DNA of 26,397 nt from CAKKQX01 sp046313915 (GTDB lineage: Bacteria > Pseudomonadota > Gammaproteobacteria > Burkholderiales > SG8-41): assembly GCA_046313915.1 (NCBI GenBank), contig JBKBXX010000037.1, positions 1-26,397 on the forward strand. The letters are read 5' to 3'. The notes under the pieces were generated by a model that ran no database searches, was not told the origin of the DNA, and saw nothing but the letters and a program-made list of their open reading frames with translations. The translations under genes were made by a program, and so were the position numbers. How positions within the stretch are numbered: the stretch's first letter is position 1; each line of letters starts with the position of its first letter. Shown in pieces: positions 14,268-22,257 of this stretch.

Positions 14268-14941
14268 CAGCGCTTGCGGAACACGATGTCCCATACGCCG
14301 TGGCCGAGCTTGAGGCCGCGCGCTTCGAACTTGGTCTGCGGGCGGTAGTCCGGGCGCGGGGCGTAGCCGTCGGCGGTGTTGACGAGCTGCGGCTCGGCGG
14401 CGAGCACGGCGAGCACCTGTTCGGCGTATTCCTGCCAGTCGGTCGCGACATGCACATAGGCGCCGGGTTTCAGACGCTCCGCCAGCAGCGACACGAACCG
14501 CGGCTGGATCAGCCGCCGCTTGTGGTGTCTTTTCTTGGGCCAGGGATCGGGAAAGAAAACATGCACGCCGTCGAGCGTCGCGCGGCCTATCATGTGTTCC
14601 AGCACTTCGACCGCGTCGTGCTGGATGATGCGCACGTTGGCGAGGCGCTGCTCGTCGATCCGTTTGAGCAGGCTGCCGACGCCCGGCGTGTGGACTTCGA
14701 TGCCGAGATAATCGTTTTCGGGGTGCGCAGCCGCGATGGCGGCGGTCGTCTCGCCCATGCCGAAACCGATTTCGAGGATTTTGGGCGCGGCACGCCCGAA
14801 TATCCGCTCGAGATCGAGGATCTCGGGTGAAAACGCGATGCCGTAACGCGGCAGCAGCGTTTGGTAAGCGCGTTGCTGCGCGTTCGACACCCGGCCCTGG
14901 CGCAGGACGAAACTGCGGATGGGGCGATGCTCTGCGGTCAT
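14267..14941 (-). CDS. trmB: tRNA (guanine-N7-)-methyltransferase
   Basis: A 224-residue TrmB, which makes m7G46 in the tRNA variable loop from SAM. PIRSFVLRQGRVSNAQQRA is the typical betaproteobacterial N terminus. Motif I is ILEIGFGMGETT, followed by YLGIEVHTPGVGSLL, the signature HVFFPDPWPKKRHHKRRLI, and the C-terminal RPQTKFEARG, where the Thr/Lys/Glu positions contact the target. The start is ATG 14941; the longer open frame to 15331 runs into thiG antisense and is not used. The stop abuts the Bug terminator. No clear Shine-Dalgarno is visible. Confidence 0.96.
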   Translation of the reverse strand: MTAEHRPIRSFVLRQGRVSNAQQRAYQTLLPRYGIAFSPEILDLERIFGRAAPKILEIGFGMGETTAAIAAAHPENDYLGIEVHTPGVGSLLKRIDEQRLANVRIIQHDAVEVLEHMIGRATLDGVHVFFPDPWPKKRHHKRRLIQPRFVSLLAERLKPGAYVHVATDWQEYAEQVLAVLAAEPQLVNTADGYAPRPDYRPQTKFEARGLKLGHGVWDIVFRKR

Positions 14942-14976
14942 GGGAAGGCGCCCGGAAGCGGCCGAAGCTTCCAATA

Positions 14977-15005
14977 TAACATATTGATTATAAATGATTT
15001 TTGTC
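14977..15005. repeat. AT-rich spacer motif, copy 2 (upstream of trmB)
   Basis: Begins TAACATATTG, then an AT core, then a T-run ending GTCG, 36 nt upstream of the trmB start codon. It resembles the block at 4195-4225. On the minus strand it offers TATGTT and TATATT as -10 candidates for trmB. Confidence 0.4.
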
Positions 15006-15039
15006 GAGAGGCCGCTGGCGCCCTTGCTCCGCAGGCGGC

Positions 15040-15855
15040 TCAGCCGCCCTTGGCGGCGGGGGTGATCAAGCCGGTGGTCGGAGAGCTCGGCGTGGCCGAA
15101 TAGAGCTTCTTCGGCATGCGGCCGGCGCGGAAGGCTTCGCGGCCGGCCTCGACCGCTTTTTTCATCGCTGAAGCCATGAGCACCGGATTTTGCGCGGCGG
15201 CGATGGCGGTATTCATCAGCACCCCGTCGCAGCCCAGTTCCATGGCGATCGCGGCGTCGGAGGCGGTGCCGACCCCGGCGTCGACCAGCACCGGCACCCT
15301 GGCGTTTTCGATGATGATCTGCAGGTTCCACGGATTGAGTATGCCCATGCCGGAGCCGATCAGCGAAGCGAGCGGCATGATGGCGACGCAGCCGATGTCC
15401 TCGAGCTGTCTCGCGATGATGGGGTCATCCGAGGTATAGACCATGACCTTGAAGCCGTCCTTGACCAGGGTTCGCGCGGCGTCGAGGGTTTCCACCACGT
15501 TGGGGAACAGCGTCCGGGGGTCGCCCAGCACTTCGAGCTTGACCAGCTCGTGGCCGTCGAGCAGCTCGCGCGCGAGCCGCAGCGTGCGCACCGCATCGTC
15601 GGCGGTGTAGCAACCGGCGGTATTGGGCAGCAGCGTGTACTGCGACGGCGGAATCGCCTCCAGCAGGCTGGGCTCGTTGGGGTTCTGGCCGATGTTGGTG
15701 CGGCGGATGGCAACGGTGACGATCTGGGCGCCGCTCGCCTCCACCGCGGCGCGGGTTTCAGCGAAGTCCTTGTACTTGCCGGTGCCGACCAGCAGGCGCG
15801 AACCGTAGGATTTGCCGGCGATGACCAGCGGATCGAGGTTTTCGTGAGGTTTCAT
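15040..15855 (-). CDS. thiG: thiazole synthase
   Basis: A 271-residue ThiG, the TIM-barrel enzyme that builds thiazole phosphate of thiamine from DXP, dehydroglycine and ThiS-thiocarboxylate. LLVGTGKYKDF, VTVAIRRTNIG, LLPNTAGCYTADDAV, the Schiff-base Lys106 in LVKLEVLGD, and the phosphate-binding VLVDAGVGTASDAA with MELGCDGVLMNTAIA are all conserved. CACAGGAAAAG just upstream supports ATG 15855. It is 85 nt downstream of thiS on the same strand. No other thi gene is in view. The stop codon sits in the 3-nt loop of a 6-bp GC hairpin (15034-15048), which has no U-run. Confidence 0.97.
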   Translation of the reverse strand: MKPHENLDPLVIAGKSYGSRLLVGTGKYKDFAETRAAVEASGAQIVTVAIRRTNIGQNPNEPSLLEAIPPSQYTLLPNTAGCYTADDAVRTLRLARELLDGHELVKLEVLGDPRTLFPNVVETLDAARTLVKDGFKVMVYTSDDPIIARQLEDIGCVAIMPLASLIGSGMGILNPWNLQIIIENARVPVLVDAGVGTASDAAIAMELGCDGVLMNTAIAAAQNPVLMASAMKKAVEAGREAFRAGRMPKKLYSATPSSPTTGLITPAAKGG

Positions 15856-15940
15856 GACTTTTCCTGTGATTCGGTCAGCTTAGGCGCTCCAGGCGGCCTT
15901 GCACAATGACCGCAGTCAAGACCGGCTGGCCGCCCGGTGA

Positions 15941-16144
15941 TCATCCGCCGCCGACCGCAACGACGATTTCGAGCCTGTCGCCGTCGGCGAGCCACTGCTC
16001 GGGGAAGCGGCTGCGCGGTACGATCGCGCCGTTCCTTTCGATCGCCACGCGCTTGCCGGCGAGCTCGAGCCGGTCCAGCAGTTCACTGCAGTTGAGTGGC
16101 TCATCGAACTCGTGGCGCGCGCCGTTGACGGTGATGGCAATCAT
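15941..16144 (-). CDS. thiS: sulfur carrier protein ThiS
   Basis: A 67-residue ubiquitin-like ThiS. The sequence MIAITVNGARHEF starts the beta-grasp fold, followed by LLDRLELAGKRVAIERNG and IVPRSRFPEQWLADGDRLEIV, and it ends in AVGGG. The C-terminal Gly is adenylated by ThiF and converted to the thiocarboxylate that gives sulfur to the thiazole made by ThiG. It is immediately upstream of thiG, the usual order. The ATG at 16144 is fixed by homology; no Shine-Dalgarno is evident. I looked for a TPP riboswitch in the 117-nt upstream spacer and found no THI-box pattern. Confidence 0.95.
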   Translation of the reverse strand: MIAITVNGARHEFDEPLNCSELLDRLELAGKRVAIERNGAIVPRSRFPEQWLADGDRLEIVVAVGGG

Positions 16145-16150
16145 GACTTG

Positions 16151-16169
16151 AAAAAAACGGGAAAACCCG
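16151..16169 (-). terminator. weak terminator-like hairpin just before thiS
   Basis: On the minus strand: CGGG, loop TTTT, CCCG, then seven T (complement of 16169 down to 16151). The stem is only 4 bp, but the U-run is strong. It lies 6 nt upstream of the thiS start, after the M28 peptidase gene. It could end the upstream transcript or attenuate thiSG. Confidence 0.35.
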
Positions 16170-16261
16170 CGCCGGCTGCGGCGTATGGGGGCAATATGAA
16201 AGCAATTTTTGCAGCTTGAGCACCATTTGGCAACCGTTCGCGACCAATGTTCCATGTGATT

Positions 16262-17170
16262 TCAGAGCGATGCGTCAGCGGCGAGTTCGACGAAAGCGCG
16301 CGCGAGCCCGTCCGTGACCGCGGCGAGCCGGCCGTAATCGAGACGTTCCGGCGTATCGAGCGCGGTATGGTAGTAGGGATAGCGGTAAAACGCGGTGTCG
16401 GTCACCATCACCGCGCGATAACCCTGGCGCCAGAACGAGAGCTGGTCGCTCCACGCGACGCCGGGAACCCACGCCGGCAGCGCCGCGGACTCGGCGGGGA
16501 AATCCGAGTGCCGGCGGAATGCCGCCACGGCCTGCTTGAGCAGACGGCGCGAGCGCAGATTGGAAACGAAAGCGATGAAATTGCCGCAGTCGGGGTAGAA
16601 GCGGCGCAGCAGCGGTGGATAGCGCTGGCTGCCGCGCGCCTCGCTGTAACAGCCGAGCATTTCCAGCGAGAACATGGCGTGAATGTCGTCGCCGCGCCGG
16701 CGTGCCGCTTTGGCGTAGACGCCGCTGCCCATATCGCCCCAGAAAAAAAACGGCGGCTCCTCGTTGACGAAGGCGACCAGGCGCAACGTTCTGGCGGGGC
16801 GCACGCCGGCGAGCAGGCGCGGGAGTTCGATCAGGGCCGCTACCGCGCTGGCGTTGTCGTCGGCGCCCGGGCTGCCCTGCACGCTGTCGTAGTGCGCGCC
16901 AACGACGATGATTTCATCGGACTGCGAAGCGCCGGCGATCGCGATTTCGAGATTGGCGGAATCCACGCCGGCCGTGGTGTAACGCTGGGCGGCTACTGCA
17001 TAACCCTGTTGCTGCCACTGCGCTGCGATATACGCTTGCGCCGCGGCGAGTGCTGCGGGCCGCCACACGTTGCGTTCGCCGATGTCGCGCGCCAGCACCC
17101 CGACGTGTGCCCTGAGCCGCTCACTGAGCTGTTCGATGTCGGCGGAGCGAGCCTGAAAAGACATGGGCAT
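16262..17170 (-). CDS. M28-family zinc peptidase (aminopeptidase-like)
   Basis: A 302-residue M28-family metallopeptidase. The zinc and catalytic residues can be followed: GAHYDSVQGSPGADDNASAVA gives His93, Asp95 and Asp104; FVNEEPPFF gives the general-base Glu137 and Glu138; SLEMLGCY gives Glu170; and YYHTALDTPERLDY gives His268. These match the co-catalytic two-zinc site of aminopeptidases and glutaminyl-cyclase-like members. There is no signal peptide or PA domain, so this is a compact cytoplasmic form. It starts 12 nt after the cheR-type gene on the same strand, so the two should be co-transcribed. Substrate is unknown. An in-frame ATG at 17164 is an alternative start. Confidence 0.9.
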   Translation of the reverse strand: MPMSFQARSADIEQLSERLRAHVGVLARDIGERNVWRPAALAAAQAYIAAQWQQQGYAVAAQRYTTAGVDSANLEIAIAGASQSDEIIVVGAHYDSVQGSPGADDNASAVAALIELPRLLAGVRPARTLRLVAFVNEEPPFFFWGDMGSGVYAKAARRRGDDIHAMFSLEMLGCYSEARGSQRYPPLLRRFYPDCGNFIAFVSNLRSRRLLKQAVAAFRRHSDFPAESAALPAWVPGVAWSDQLSFWRQGYRAVMVTDTAFYRYPYYHTALDTPERLDYGRLAAVTDGLARAFVELAADASL

Positions 17171-17182
17171 TGCCGATGGCCT

Positions 17183-18052
17183 TTATGCCGGTGATTGTCC
17201 GTGTGAGACGGCGTGCGGCGTCCGCTCGTCCGTGAGCGGGATCCTTTCATGCCATCCCGGCGCAGAAGCGAGCGGACGCAGCGCTTCGAGGCCCGCGGGC
17301 AGGTGTTCGTGGATGCCGATGGCGAGCACGCCGCCCGGCGCCAGATGCCCGATCAGCCGTTCAGCGACGCCGCGCTGCACATCGGGCGCGAAATAGGTGA
17401 AGACGAGATTGCGGCACAAAACGAGATCGAACACGCCTTCGGGCATCGCGACGCGGATATCCTGTTCGACAAATTCGACGCCAGCGCGGAAGCTTTCGCG
17501 CAGGCAGCGCAGCCTGCCTTGTTGCCCGAACGCGATGGGCAGCCACGTCGGCGGCAGCTCGCGCAGGCTGCCGGCGGAATAACAGCCCGTGCGTGCCCGC
17601 CGCAGCATGGCGGGCTCGACATCGGTGGCAGTTATTTCCAGGGCGATTGCGGGAAAACGTCGTTGCATTTCCAGATCCCAGACGAGGCGCAGGGTGTAAG
17701 GTTCTTCGCCCGCAGCGCAGCCGGCGCTCCAGGCGCGCAGCCACGTTCGCCCGCCGGCCGATGCACGCGCCGCGAGGCGCGGCAGCACGATTTGCCGCAG
17801 CGCATCGAATGTGCCGCGGTCGCGGTAGAAGCGCGAAATCGGAATGCGGCACAACGCGTCGAGCACGGCGCGCTCGGCGGCATCGTGTTCGATACGGGCA
17901 CGATAGCGGGCGAGGTCAGTGATGCCGAGTTCACGCAGCCGTTTTGCCAGGCGCTTGCCCACCAGCCGCCGTACTTTGCGGTAACCGGGCCAGCGCAGGC
18001 CGAGCCGCGGCAGCGCCCATTGCAGAAATTCGGTGCATTCGCGGTCGTTCAT
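17183..18052 (-). CDS. CheR-type SAM-dependent protein methyltransferase
   Basis: A 289-residue CheR-family enzyme. It has an N-terminal helical domain with LCRIPISRFYRDRGTFDAL (68-85), then the SAM fold: AWSAGCAAGEEPYTLRLVW (motif I, 108-125), LEITATDVEPAMLRRARTGCY (Asp144) and FDLVLCRNLVFTYF (208-221). CheR methylates glutamates on chemoreceptors, but there is no chemoreceptor, CheB, CheA or CheW gene nearby, and no receptor-docking tail. It is co-directional with the M28 peptidase 12 nt downstream. It may therefore modify another protein or small molecule. The start is uncertain: I use ATG 18052; GTG 18076 would add eight residues. No strong Shine-Dalgarno. Confidence 0.87.
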   Translation of the reverse strand: MNDRECTEFLQWALPRLGLRWPGYRKVRRLVGKRLAKRLRELGITDLARYRARIEHDAAERAVLDALCRIPISRFYRDRGTFDALRQIVLPRLAARASAGGRTWLRAWSAGCAAGEEPYTLRLVWDLEMQRRFPAIALEITATDVEPAMLRRARTGCYSAGSLRELPPTWLPIAFGQQGRLRCLRESFRAGVEFVEQDIRVAMPEGVFDLVLCRNLVFTYFAPDVQRGVAERLIGHLAPGGVLAIGIHEHLPAGLEALRPLASAPGWHERIPLTDERTPHAVSHGQSPA

Positions 18053-18167
18053 CGTTGCGATGAGAGTCGCGCACAACGGCGGGCATGTCCGACGCCCCGC
18101 TATTTACAACATATTCCGGGAAAGGCGCCTGCCCTTTGACGGGGATCAAGAAAGCACACGGGTCGTC

Positions 18168-20258
18168 TTAGAAACCCAGGGCTGCGCTGATTCCGGCGAG
18201 CCAGTTGCGCCCCGGTGCCGGTTCGTAGAAGCGGCTGTTACTTTCGGCGACGATCACCGAGCCGGCGTAGCGCCGGTCGGATACGTTGTCGACGCGCACG
18301 AACTGGCTCAGGCGCCAGTTTTTGCCGCGCTGCTCGAAACCCGCGCGCAGGTTCCACACCGTGTAGGCGGCAGCCGCTTCGTTGTTGAGATCGTCGACGT
18401 AAACCTTGCCGTTGCGCTTCGCTTCGACGCCAGCGTGAAAGCCGCTGGCCGGGTGGCGCCACACCAGTTCGCCGTAGAGACTGGAAGGCGGCACGCCGGG
18501 CAGCTTGTTGCCGGCGGCGACGGTGGAGGCGCCGCTCGCGAACGCCCGGGTGAAGCGCGCGTCGAGCACGGTCCAGGAAACCAGCGCTTCGAAGCGGCGC
18601 GCGAAGCGGCTTTGCCACGCGAGTTCCAGCCCTTCACGGCGGGTCTGCGCGGCATTCTTGAAATCGGTGCGCCCGCCGCTCGAACTGTTGACCACGATTT
18701 CGTCCGAGACATCGATGCGGTACAGCGCGGCGTTGAGGCGGCTTGCCGGACCGATCAGCATTTTCACGCCGAGTTCGCGATGGAGACTGTCGGCGGGCTG
18801 CAGCGCGAAATTGAGCCCGCTCGCGCCGCCCGGGCGGTAGGCGAGTTCGGCAAAGGTCGGCGTCTCGAAGCCTTTGCCGAGATTGGCGTAGAGATTGATC
18901 GCTGGTGTGAGCCTGAACACCAGGCCCGCGACCGGCGTGGTGCGCGTGTAACCGACGGCACCGCTGTCGTCGGGATTGCCGGCGGCGATGAAGTAGTCGC
19001 GCGAATCGAAACTGATGCGGCTGTGGCGCAGCCCTGCCAGCAGATTCCAGCGCGGCGCGAACTGCCATTCGGCCTGGGCGTAAAGATCGGTGCTGGCGAC
19101 GGTGTCGTCTTCGTTGCGCTTGAGCGCGCCGGCGATGCCGAAATTATTGACATAGCCTTTGCGGCGTTCGGCCATGCGGTCGTGGTCGAATCCGATGCTG
19201 AACATGAGCGGCGCCGCAGCGAGCGTGACCTCGCGCGTCCAGCGCAAGGCGGCGCCGCCATAGCCGCGGTCGAGATCGACGACACCGCCGGCGCTGAGCG
19301 CGGCCGAGCCCTGAAAGCCGAGGAATTGCGTCACCTGCCGCTCGCCCAGATAGAGCCGTGCCTGCAGCCTGTCATGCGACGACAGCGCGAGATCATAGAT
19401 CAGTCCCGCCTGGTTCTGGGCCACGCTCTTGCGGGTGTTGAATGTCGTGGCCGCGGCATCAGCCTGGCGCGGATTGCGCGCAAACTGGGCGGCGGTGAGC
19501 CCCAGCGGATCCTGGGTATCGGGCTGATCCAGCGCGTTGACGACCAGGGTCAGGGTGCCGGCGGCAAGCGGCATTTTGAATTTGGCGTTGAGGTGGTCGC
19601 GGCGCGCCGTGCCGTGGTCGCGATAGCCGTCGGTCTCGAAACGCGAAGCATCGATCAGGTAATTCAGGGCGCCGCGAGTGCCGCCGAACTGCGCGCCGAG
19701 TCGCGTCGTGCCGTAACTGCCGGCGGCGAAGCTTGCCGAGAACTCGGGCTCGGGCGGGCCGTCGGCGGTGAAAATCTGGATCACGCCGCCCGCGGCGTTG
19801 CCGTAGAGGCTGGAGAACGGGCCGCGCAGCACTTCGATACGCTGCGCCGAGGACAGGTTGAACGATGCCGCCTGCCCCTGGCCGTCGGGCATGGTCGCCG
19901 GAATGCCGTCGGCGATGAGCCGCAGGCCGCGCACGCCGAAGCTCGCGCGCGCGCCGAAGCCGCGCGAGGAAATCTGCAGGTCCTGCGCGTAGTTCTGGCG
20001 GTTTTGCACCACGATGCCGGGGACCCGGCCAAGCGGCTCCGACAAATTGACCAGCGGATGGTCCTCGCGGATCGCGCGCCGCTCGACGCTGTCGATCGCC
20101 ACCGGCAGGTCGAAACTGTCGTGCTCGACGCGGGTGGCGCTGACCGTGACTTCGGGCAGGGCCGGTGGGGTCGCAGGTTGCTGCTGGGCAAGGCCGCCGG
20201 CTGCGCCTGCCGCCAGCGCGCAGCCGCACGCCAGGGGGGGAAGAACGGAAATTTTCAT
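18168..20258 (-). CDS. pqqU: TonB-dependent outer-membrane receptor, PqqU/YncD-like (probable PQQ importer)
   Basis: A 696-residue TonB-dependent receptor. It has a signal peptide (to about residue 24), a TonB-box-like LPEVTVSATR (34-43), a plug domain (about 45-160) and a 22-strand-type barrel that ends in Phe. Long blocks recall E. coli YncD, the receptor shown to import pyrroloquinoline quinone (PqqU): VQNRQNYAQDLQ (84-95), DGIPATMPDGQGQ (117-129), VLRGPFSSLYGN (143-154), DEIVVNSSSGGRT, and a C-terminal GSVIVAESNSRFYEPAPGRN. The comparison is from memory, not an alignment. It starts 21 nt after the cytochrome c gene, in one operon with the PQQ-type dehydrogenase, which strongly supports a PQQ role. 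Other small redox cofactors cannot be excluded. Confidence 0.85.
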   Translation of the reverse strand: MKISVLPPLACGCALAAGAAGGLAQQQPATPPALPEVTVSATRVEHDSFDLPVAIDSVERRAIREDHPLVNLSEPLGRVPGIVVQNRQNYAQDLQISSRGFGARASFGVRGLRLIADGIPATMPDGQGQAASFNLSSAQRIEVLRGPFSSLYGNAAGGVIQIFTADGPPEPEFSASFAAGSYGTTRLGAQFGGTRGALNYLIDASRFETDGYRDHGTARRDHLNAKFKMPLAAGTLTLVVNALDQPDTQDPLGLTAAQFARNPRQADAAATTFNTRKSVAQNQAGLIYDLALSSHDRLQARLYLGERQVTQFLGFQGSAALSAGGVVDLDRGYGGAALRWTREVTLAAAPLMFSIGFDHDRMAERRKGYVNNFGIAGALKRNEDDTVASTDLYAQAEWQFAPRWNLLAGLRHSRISFDSRDYFIAAGNPDDSGAVGYTRTTPVAGLVFRLTPAINLYANLGKGFETPTFAELAYRPGGASGLNFALQPADSLHRELGVKMLIGPASRLNAALYRIDVSDEIVVNSSSGGRTDFKNAAQTRREGLELAWQSRFARRFEALVSWTVLDARFTRAFASGASTVAAGNKLPGVPPSSLYGELVWRHPASGFHAGVEAKRNGKVYVDDLNNEAAAAYTVWNLRAGFEQRGKNWRLSQFVRVDNVSDRRYAGSVIVAESNSRFYEPAPGRNWLAGISAALGF

Positions 20259-20279
20259 GGGGCCGACCGCGTAGCGGAT

Positions 20280-20879
20280 TTATTTCATTCCGGCGATATA
20301 GTCGGCGAGGATCTCGATGTCCGCGTCCGACAGACCTTGCGCGATCGACGACATCTGGCCGTCCATGTCGAAGCGGGTCGATGCCTTGAAACCGCGCAAC
20401 TGGGTGCGCAGATATTCATGCTGCTGTCCCGCGATCCGTGGAATGTGCTGCTGCCCCGTCAGCGCCGGCCCGTGGCACGCCACGCAATGGTGCTGCTCGC
20501 TCAAGCGGCGTCCGGCGGCTGCCCTGTCCGGAGCAATGACACGCGCCGGGGGCGTCAGCGGTTGGACCGAGAAATACGCGGCGAGGTCGTTGACGTCGGC
20601 ATTGGTGAGATCCCTGGCGAGCGGCGACATCTGCTGGTCCTTGCGGTTGCCTTCGCGGAACATGATCAGTTGTGTCACGATGAATTGCCGGGGTTGCCCG
20701 GCGAGCGAGGGCACGGCGGGATTTTGCGAATTTCCGCCGGGGCCGTGACAGGCGGCGCAGGTCTGGGCCTTTTGCCGCCCCGCCTCGGCGTCGGCGGCGG
20801 GCGCGGCCGGCGGCCATGCAAACAAAGACAGCGCGGCAGCGAGCATCGCCCGCTGCGCCCTGAATCGCTTGCCGCTCAC
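20280..20879 (-). CDS. periplasmic diheme cytochrome c (c4-like)
   Basis: A 199-residue secreted cytochrome with two class I heme sites, CAACH (41-45) and CVACH (132-136). Each is followed by a Met in a QMS context (Met84 and Met176) as likely axial ligand. The internal duplication is typical of cytochrome c4. The signal peptide spans about residues 1-29 (MLAAALSLFAWPPAAPA). The GTG start at 20879 overlaps the dehydrogenase stop in GTGA, so the two are translationally coupled; ATG 20846 is possible but would give a shorter n-region. It should take electrons from the upstream PQQ dehydrogenase and pass them to a terminal oxidase. Confidence 0.92.
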   Translation of the reverse strand: MSGKRFRAQRAMLAAALSLFAWPPAAPAADAEAGRQKAQTCAACHGPGGNSQNPAVPSLAGQPRQFIVTQLIMFREGNRKDQQMSPLARDLTNADVNDLAAYFSVQPLTPPARVIAPDRAAAGRRLSEQHHCVACHGPALTGQQHIPRIAGQQHEYLRTQLRGFKASTRFDMDGQMSSIAQGLSDADIEILADYIAGMK

Positions 20880-22126
20880 TTCTTGTAACTGATCCGGTAG
20901 ATGATGCCGTTATAGTCGTCGGAAACGAGCAGCGCTCCGTCACGCATGACCAGCACGTCGACCGGACGACCCCACGCCGGCGGGTTCGCGTTGGGATCTT
21001 CGAGGAAGCCTTCGAGGAACGGTGTGGACTTCGCCTTGCCTTTGTCGTCGACGGTGACGCGTATCACGTTGTAACCCTGCTTGACGGTGCGGTTCCACGA
21101 GCCGTGCTGGGCGATGAACATGCTGTTCCGATACTCGGCGGGGAACATTTTGCCGGTATAGAAGCGCATACCCAGCGGGGCGACGTGTGCGCCGAGTTTC
21201 AGCACCGGCGGCGTGAATTCGGAACAGGTGCGATGTTTGCCGAATTCGGGATCGAGGGTATCGCCCTGGTGGCAAAAGGGATAACCGAAATGCTCACCCT
21301 TGTGTTTCACCACGTTGAGTTCGTCCGAGGGCATGTCTTCACCCATCCAGTCGCGGCCGTGCTCGGTGAACCACAGCTGGCCGGTCTTGGGATGCCAGTC
21401 GAAGCCGACCGAATTGCGCACGCCCATGGCATAGTTTTCCATCACGCCGGTTTTGGGATCGACCCGCGAGATCGACCCCTGGATGTAGCTTGGCATGACG
21501 ATGTTGCCGGGCGCGCCGATGTTGAAGTAGAGCTTGCCGTCGGGGCCCATCGCGAGGAACTTCCAGAAATGGCCGACCTGCTTCGGCAAACCGTCGATGA
21601 TCACCCGCGGTTCGGGCGGGTTGTCGAGCTTCGCTTCGATGTCTTGGTAGGCCAGGATGCGCGTCTGCTCGGCGACATAGAGCGTGCCTTTGTGAAAAGC
21701 GACGCCGTTGGGGGTGTCGAGACCCTTGAGGACTTTTTTCACCTCGCGCCTGCCGCCGCGATCGACGATGGCGTAAACGTCCTTCAGGTTGCGATTGCTG
21801 ACGAACACGGTGCCTTTGTCGCCGAGCGCGAGCGAACGTGCTTCGGGCACGCCGTCGGCCCAGACTTCGACTCTGAAACCGGGCGGCACCTTGAGCTTGT
21901 TGACCGGCAGCTCGCTCGCCGGCCTGCCGGCAAGGTGCGGCGCGATCGGTGCGAGTTTCGAACCGGCCATTTCAGGCGGCTGGCCCTGCATCCAGCGCGG
22001 CTGCTCTTTGGGGGCCGCAGCGGGTGCGGGCTGCGCATGGACGCCGGAAACGGTCAATGCGAACCATGCGGCGGCAAAACACGACGTGACGCGGAAATTG
22101 CAAACAGAAGTAATTGGAACAGGCAT
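20876..22126 (-). CDS. PQQ-dependent sugar (glucose/sorbosone-type) dehydrogenase, periplasmic
   Basis: A 416-residue GSDH-family beta-propeller enzyme with a signal peptide (cleaved after VHA near 31). Quinoprotein motifs are clear: LKVPPGFRVEVWADGVPEARSL; VGHFWKFLAMGPDGKLYFNIG, where His186 aligns with the catalytic base of soluble glucose dehydrogenase; GVRNSVGFDWHPKTGQLWFTEHG (235-257), with the conserved Arg; HGSWNRT; and the C-terminal GRPVDVLVMRDGALLVSDD. Members oxidise aldoses, sorbosone or other sugars with PQQ in the periplasm. GGGGGGTGTG precedes the ATG at 22126; the long open frame upstream to 22495 lacks conservation. It heads the operon gsdh-cytc-pqqU. The substrate is not evident. 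Cys285 and Cys301 may form a disulfide. Confidence 0.92.
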   Translation of the reverse strand: MPVPITSVCNFRVTSCFAAAWFALTVSGVHAQPAPAAAPKEQPRWMQGQPPEMAGSKLAPIAPHLAGRPASELPVNKLKVPPGFRVEVWADGVPEARSLALGDKGTVFVSNRNLKDVYAIVDRGGRREVKKVLKGLDTPNGVAFHKGTLYVAEQTRILAYQDIEAKLDNPPEPRVIIDGLPKQVGHFWKFLAMGPDGKLYFNIGAPGNIVMPSYIQGSISRVDPKTGVMENYAMGVRNSVGFDWHPKTGQLWFTEHGRDWMGEDMPSDELNVVKHKGEHFGYPFCHQGDTLDPEFGKHRTCSEFTPPVLKLGAHVAPLGMRFYTGKMFPAEYRNSMFIAQHGSWNRTVKQGYNVIRVTVDDKGKAKSTPFLEGFLEDPNANPPAWGRPVDVLVMRDGALLVSDDYNGIIYRISYKK

Positions 22127-22248
22127 GACACACCCCCCTATTTTGTGTTGAAGGCTGATAACCCCGTCCTCGTCTCCGGTGTCTTCGCGCGCACCGGTCG
22201 TCAACCGACAACAGTCTAGCAAGGCCGGCATGACTTGAAAAGGTGCCG

Positions 22249-22257
22249 TGCTAGAAT
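22249..22257 (+). promoter_or_regulatory. extended -10 promoter of the cytochrome-b/molybdoenzyme operon
   Basis: TGC TAGAAT is an extended -10 (TGn plus a good hexamer) with only a weak -35 upstream (ATGACT region). The predicted transcript start is near 22264, about 24 nt before the GTG start. It lies in the 161-bp divergent region shared with the PQQ operon, so the two operons may share regulation. Confidence 0.4.

Noticed and set aside
15034..15048. Intrinsic terminator at the end of thiG
   Set aside because: A 6-bp GC hairpin exists around the stop codon, but no U-run follows on the minus strand.
16145..16261. TPP riboswitch upstream of thiS
   Set aside because: No THI-box sequence (CTGAGA and partner segments) was found on the minus strand of this spacer.
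18033..20888. 951-residue open frame on the + strand opposite the TonB receptor
   Set aside because: It is a low-complexity Arg/Ala/Gly-rich shadow of a clearly conserved receptor and cytochrome on the other strand, as expected in GC-rich DNA.
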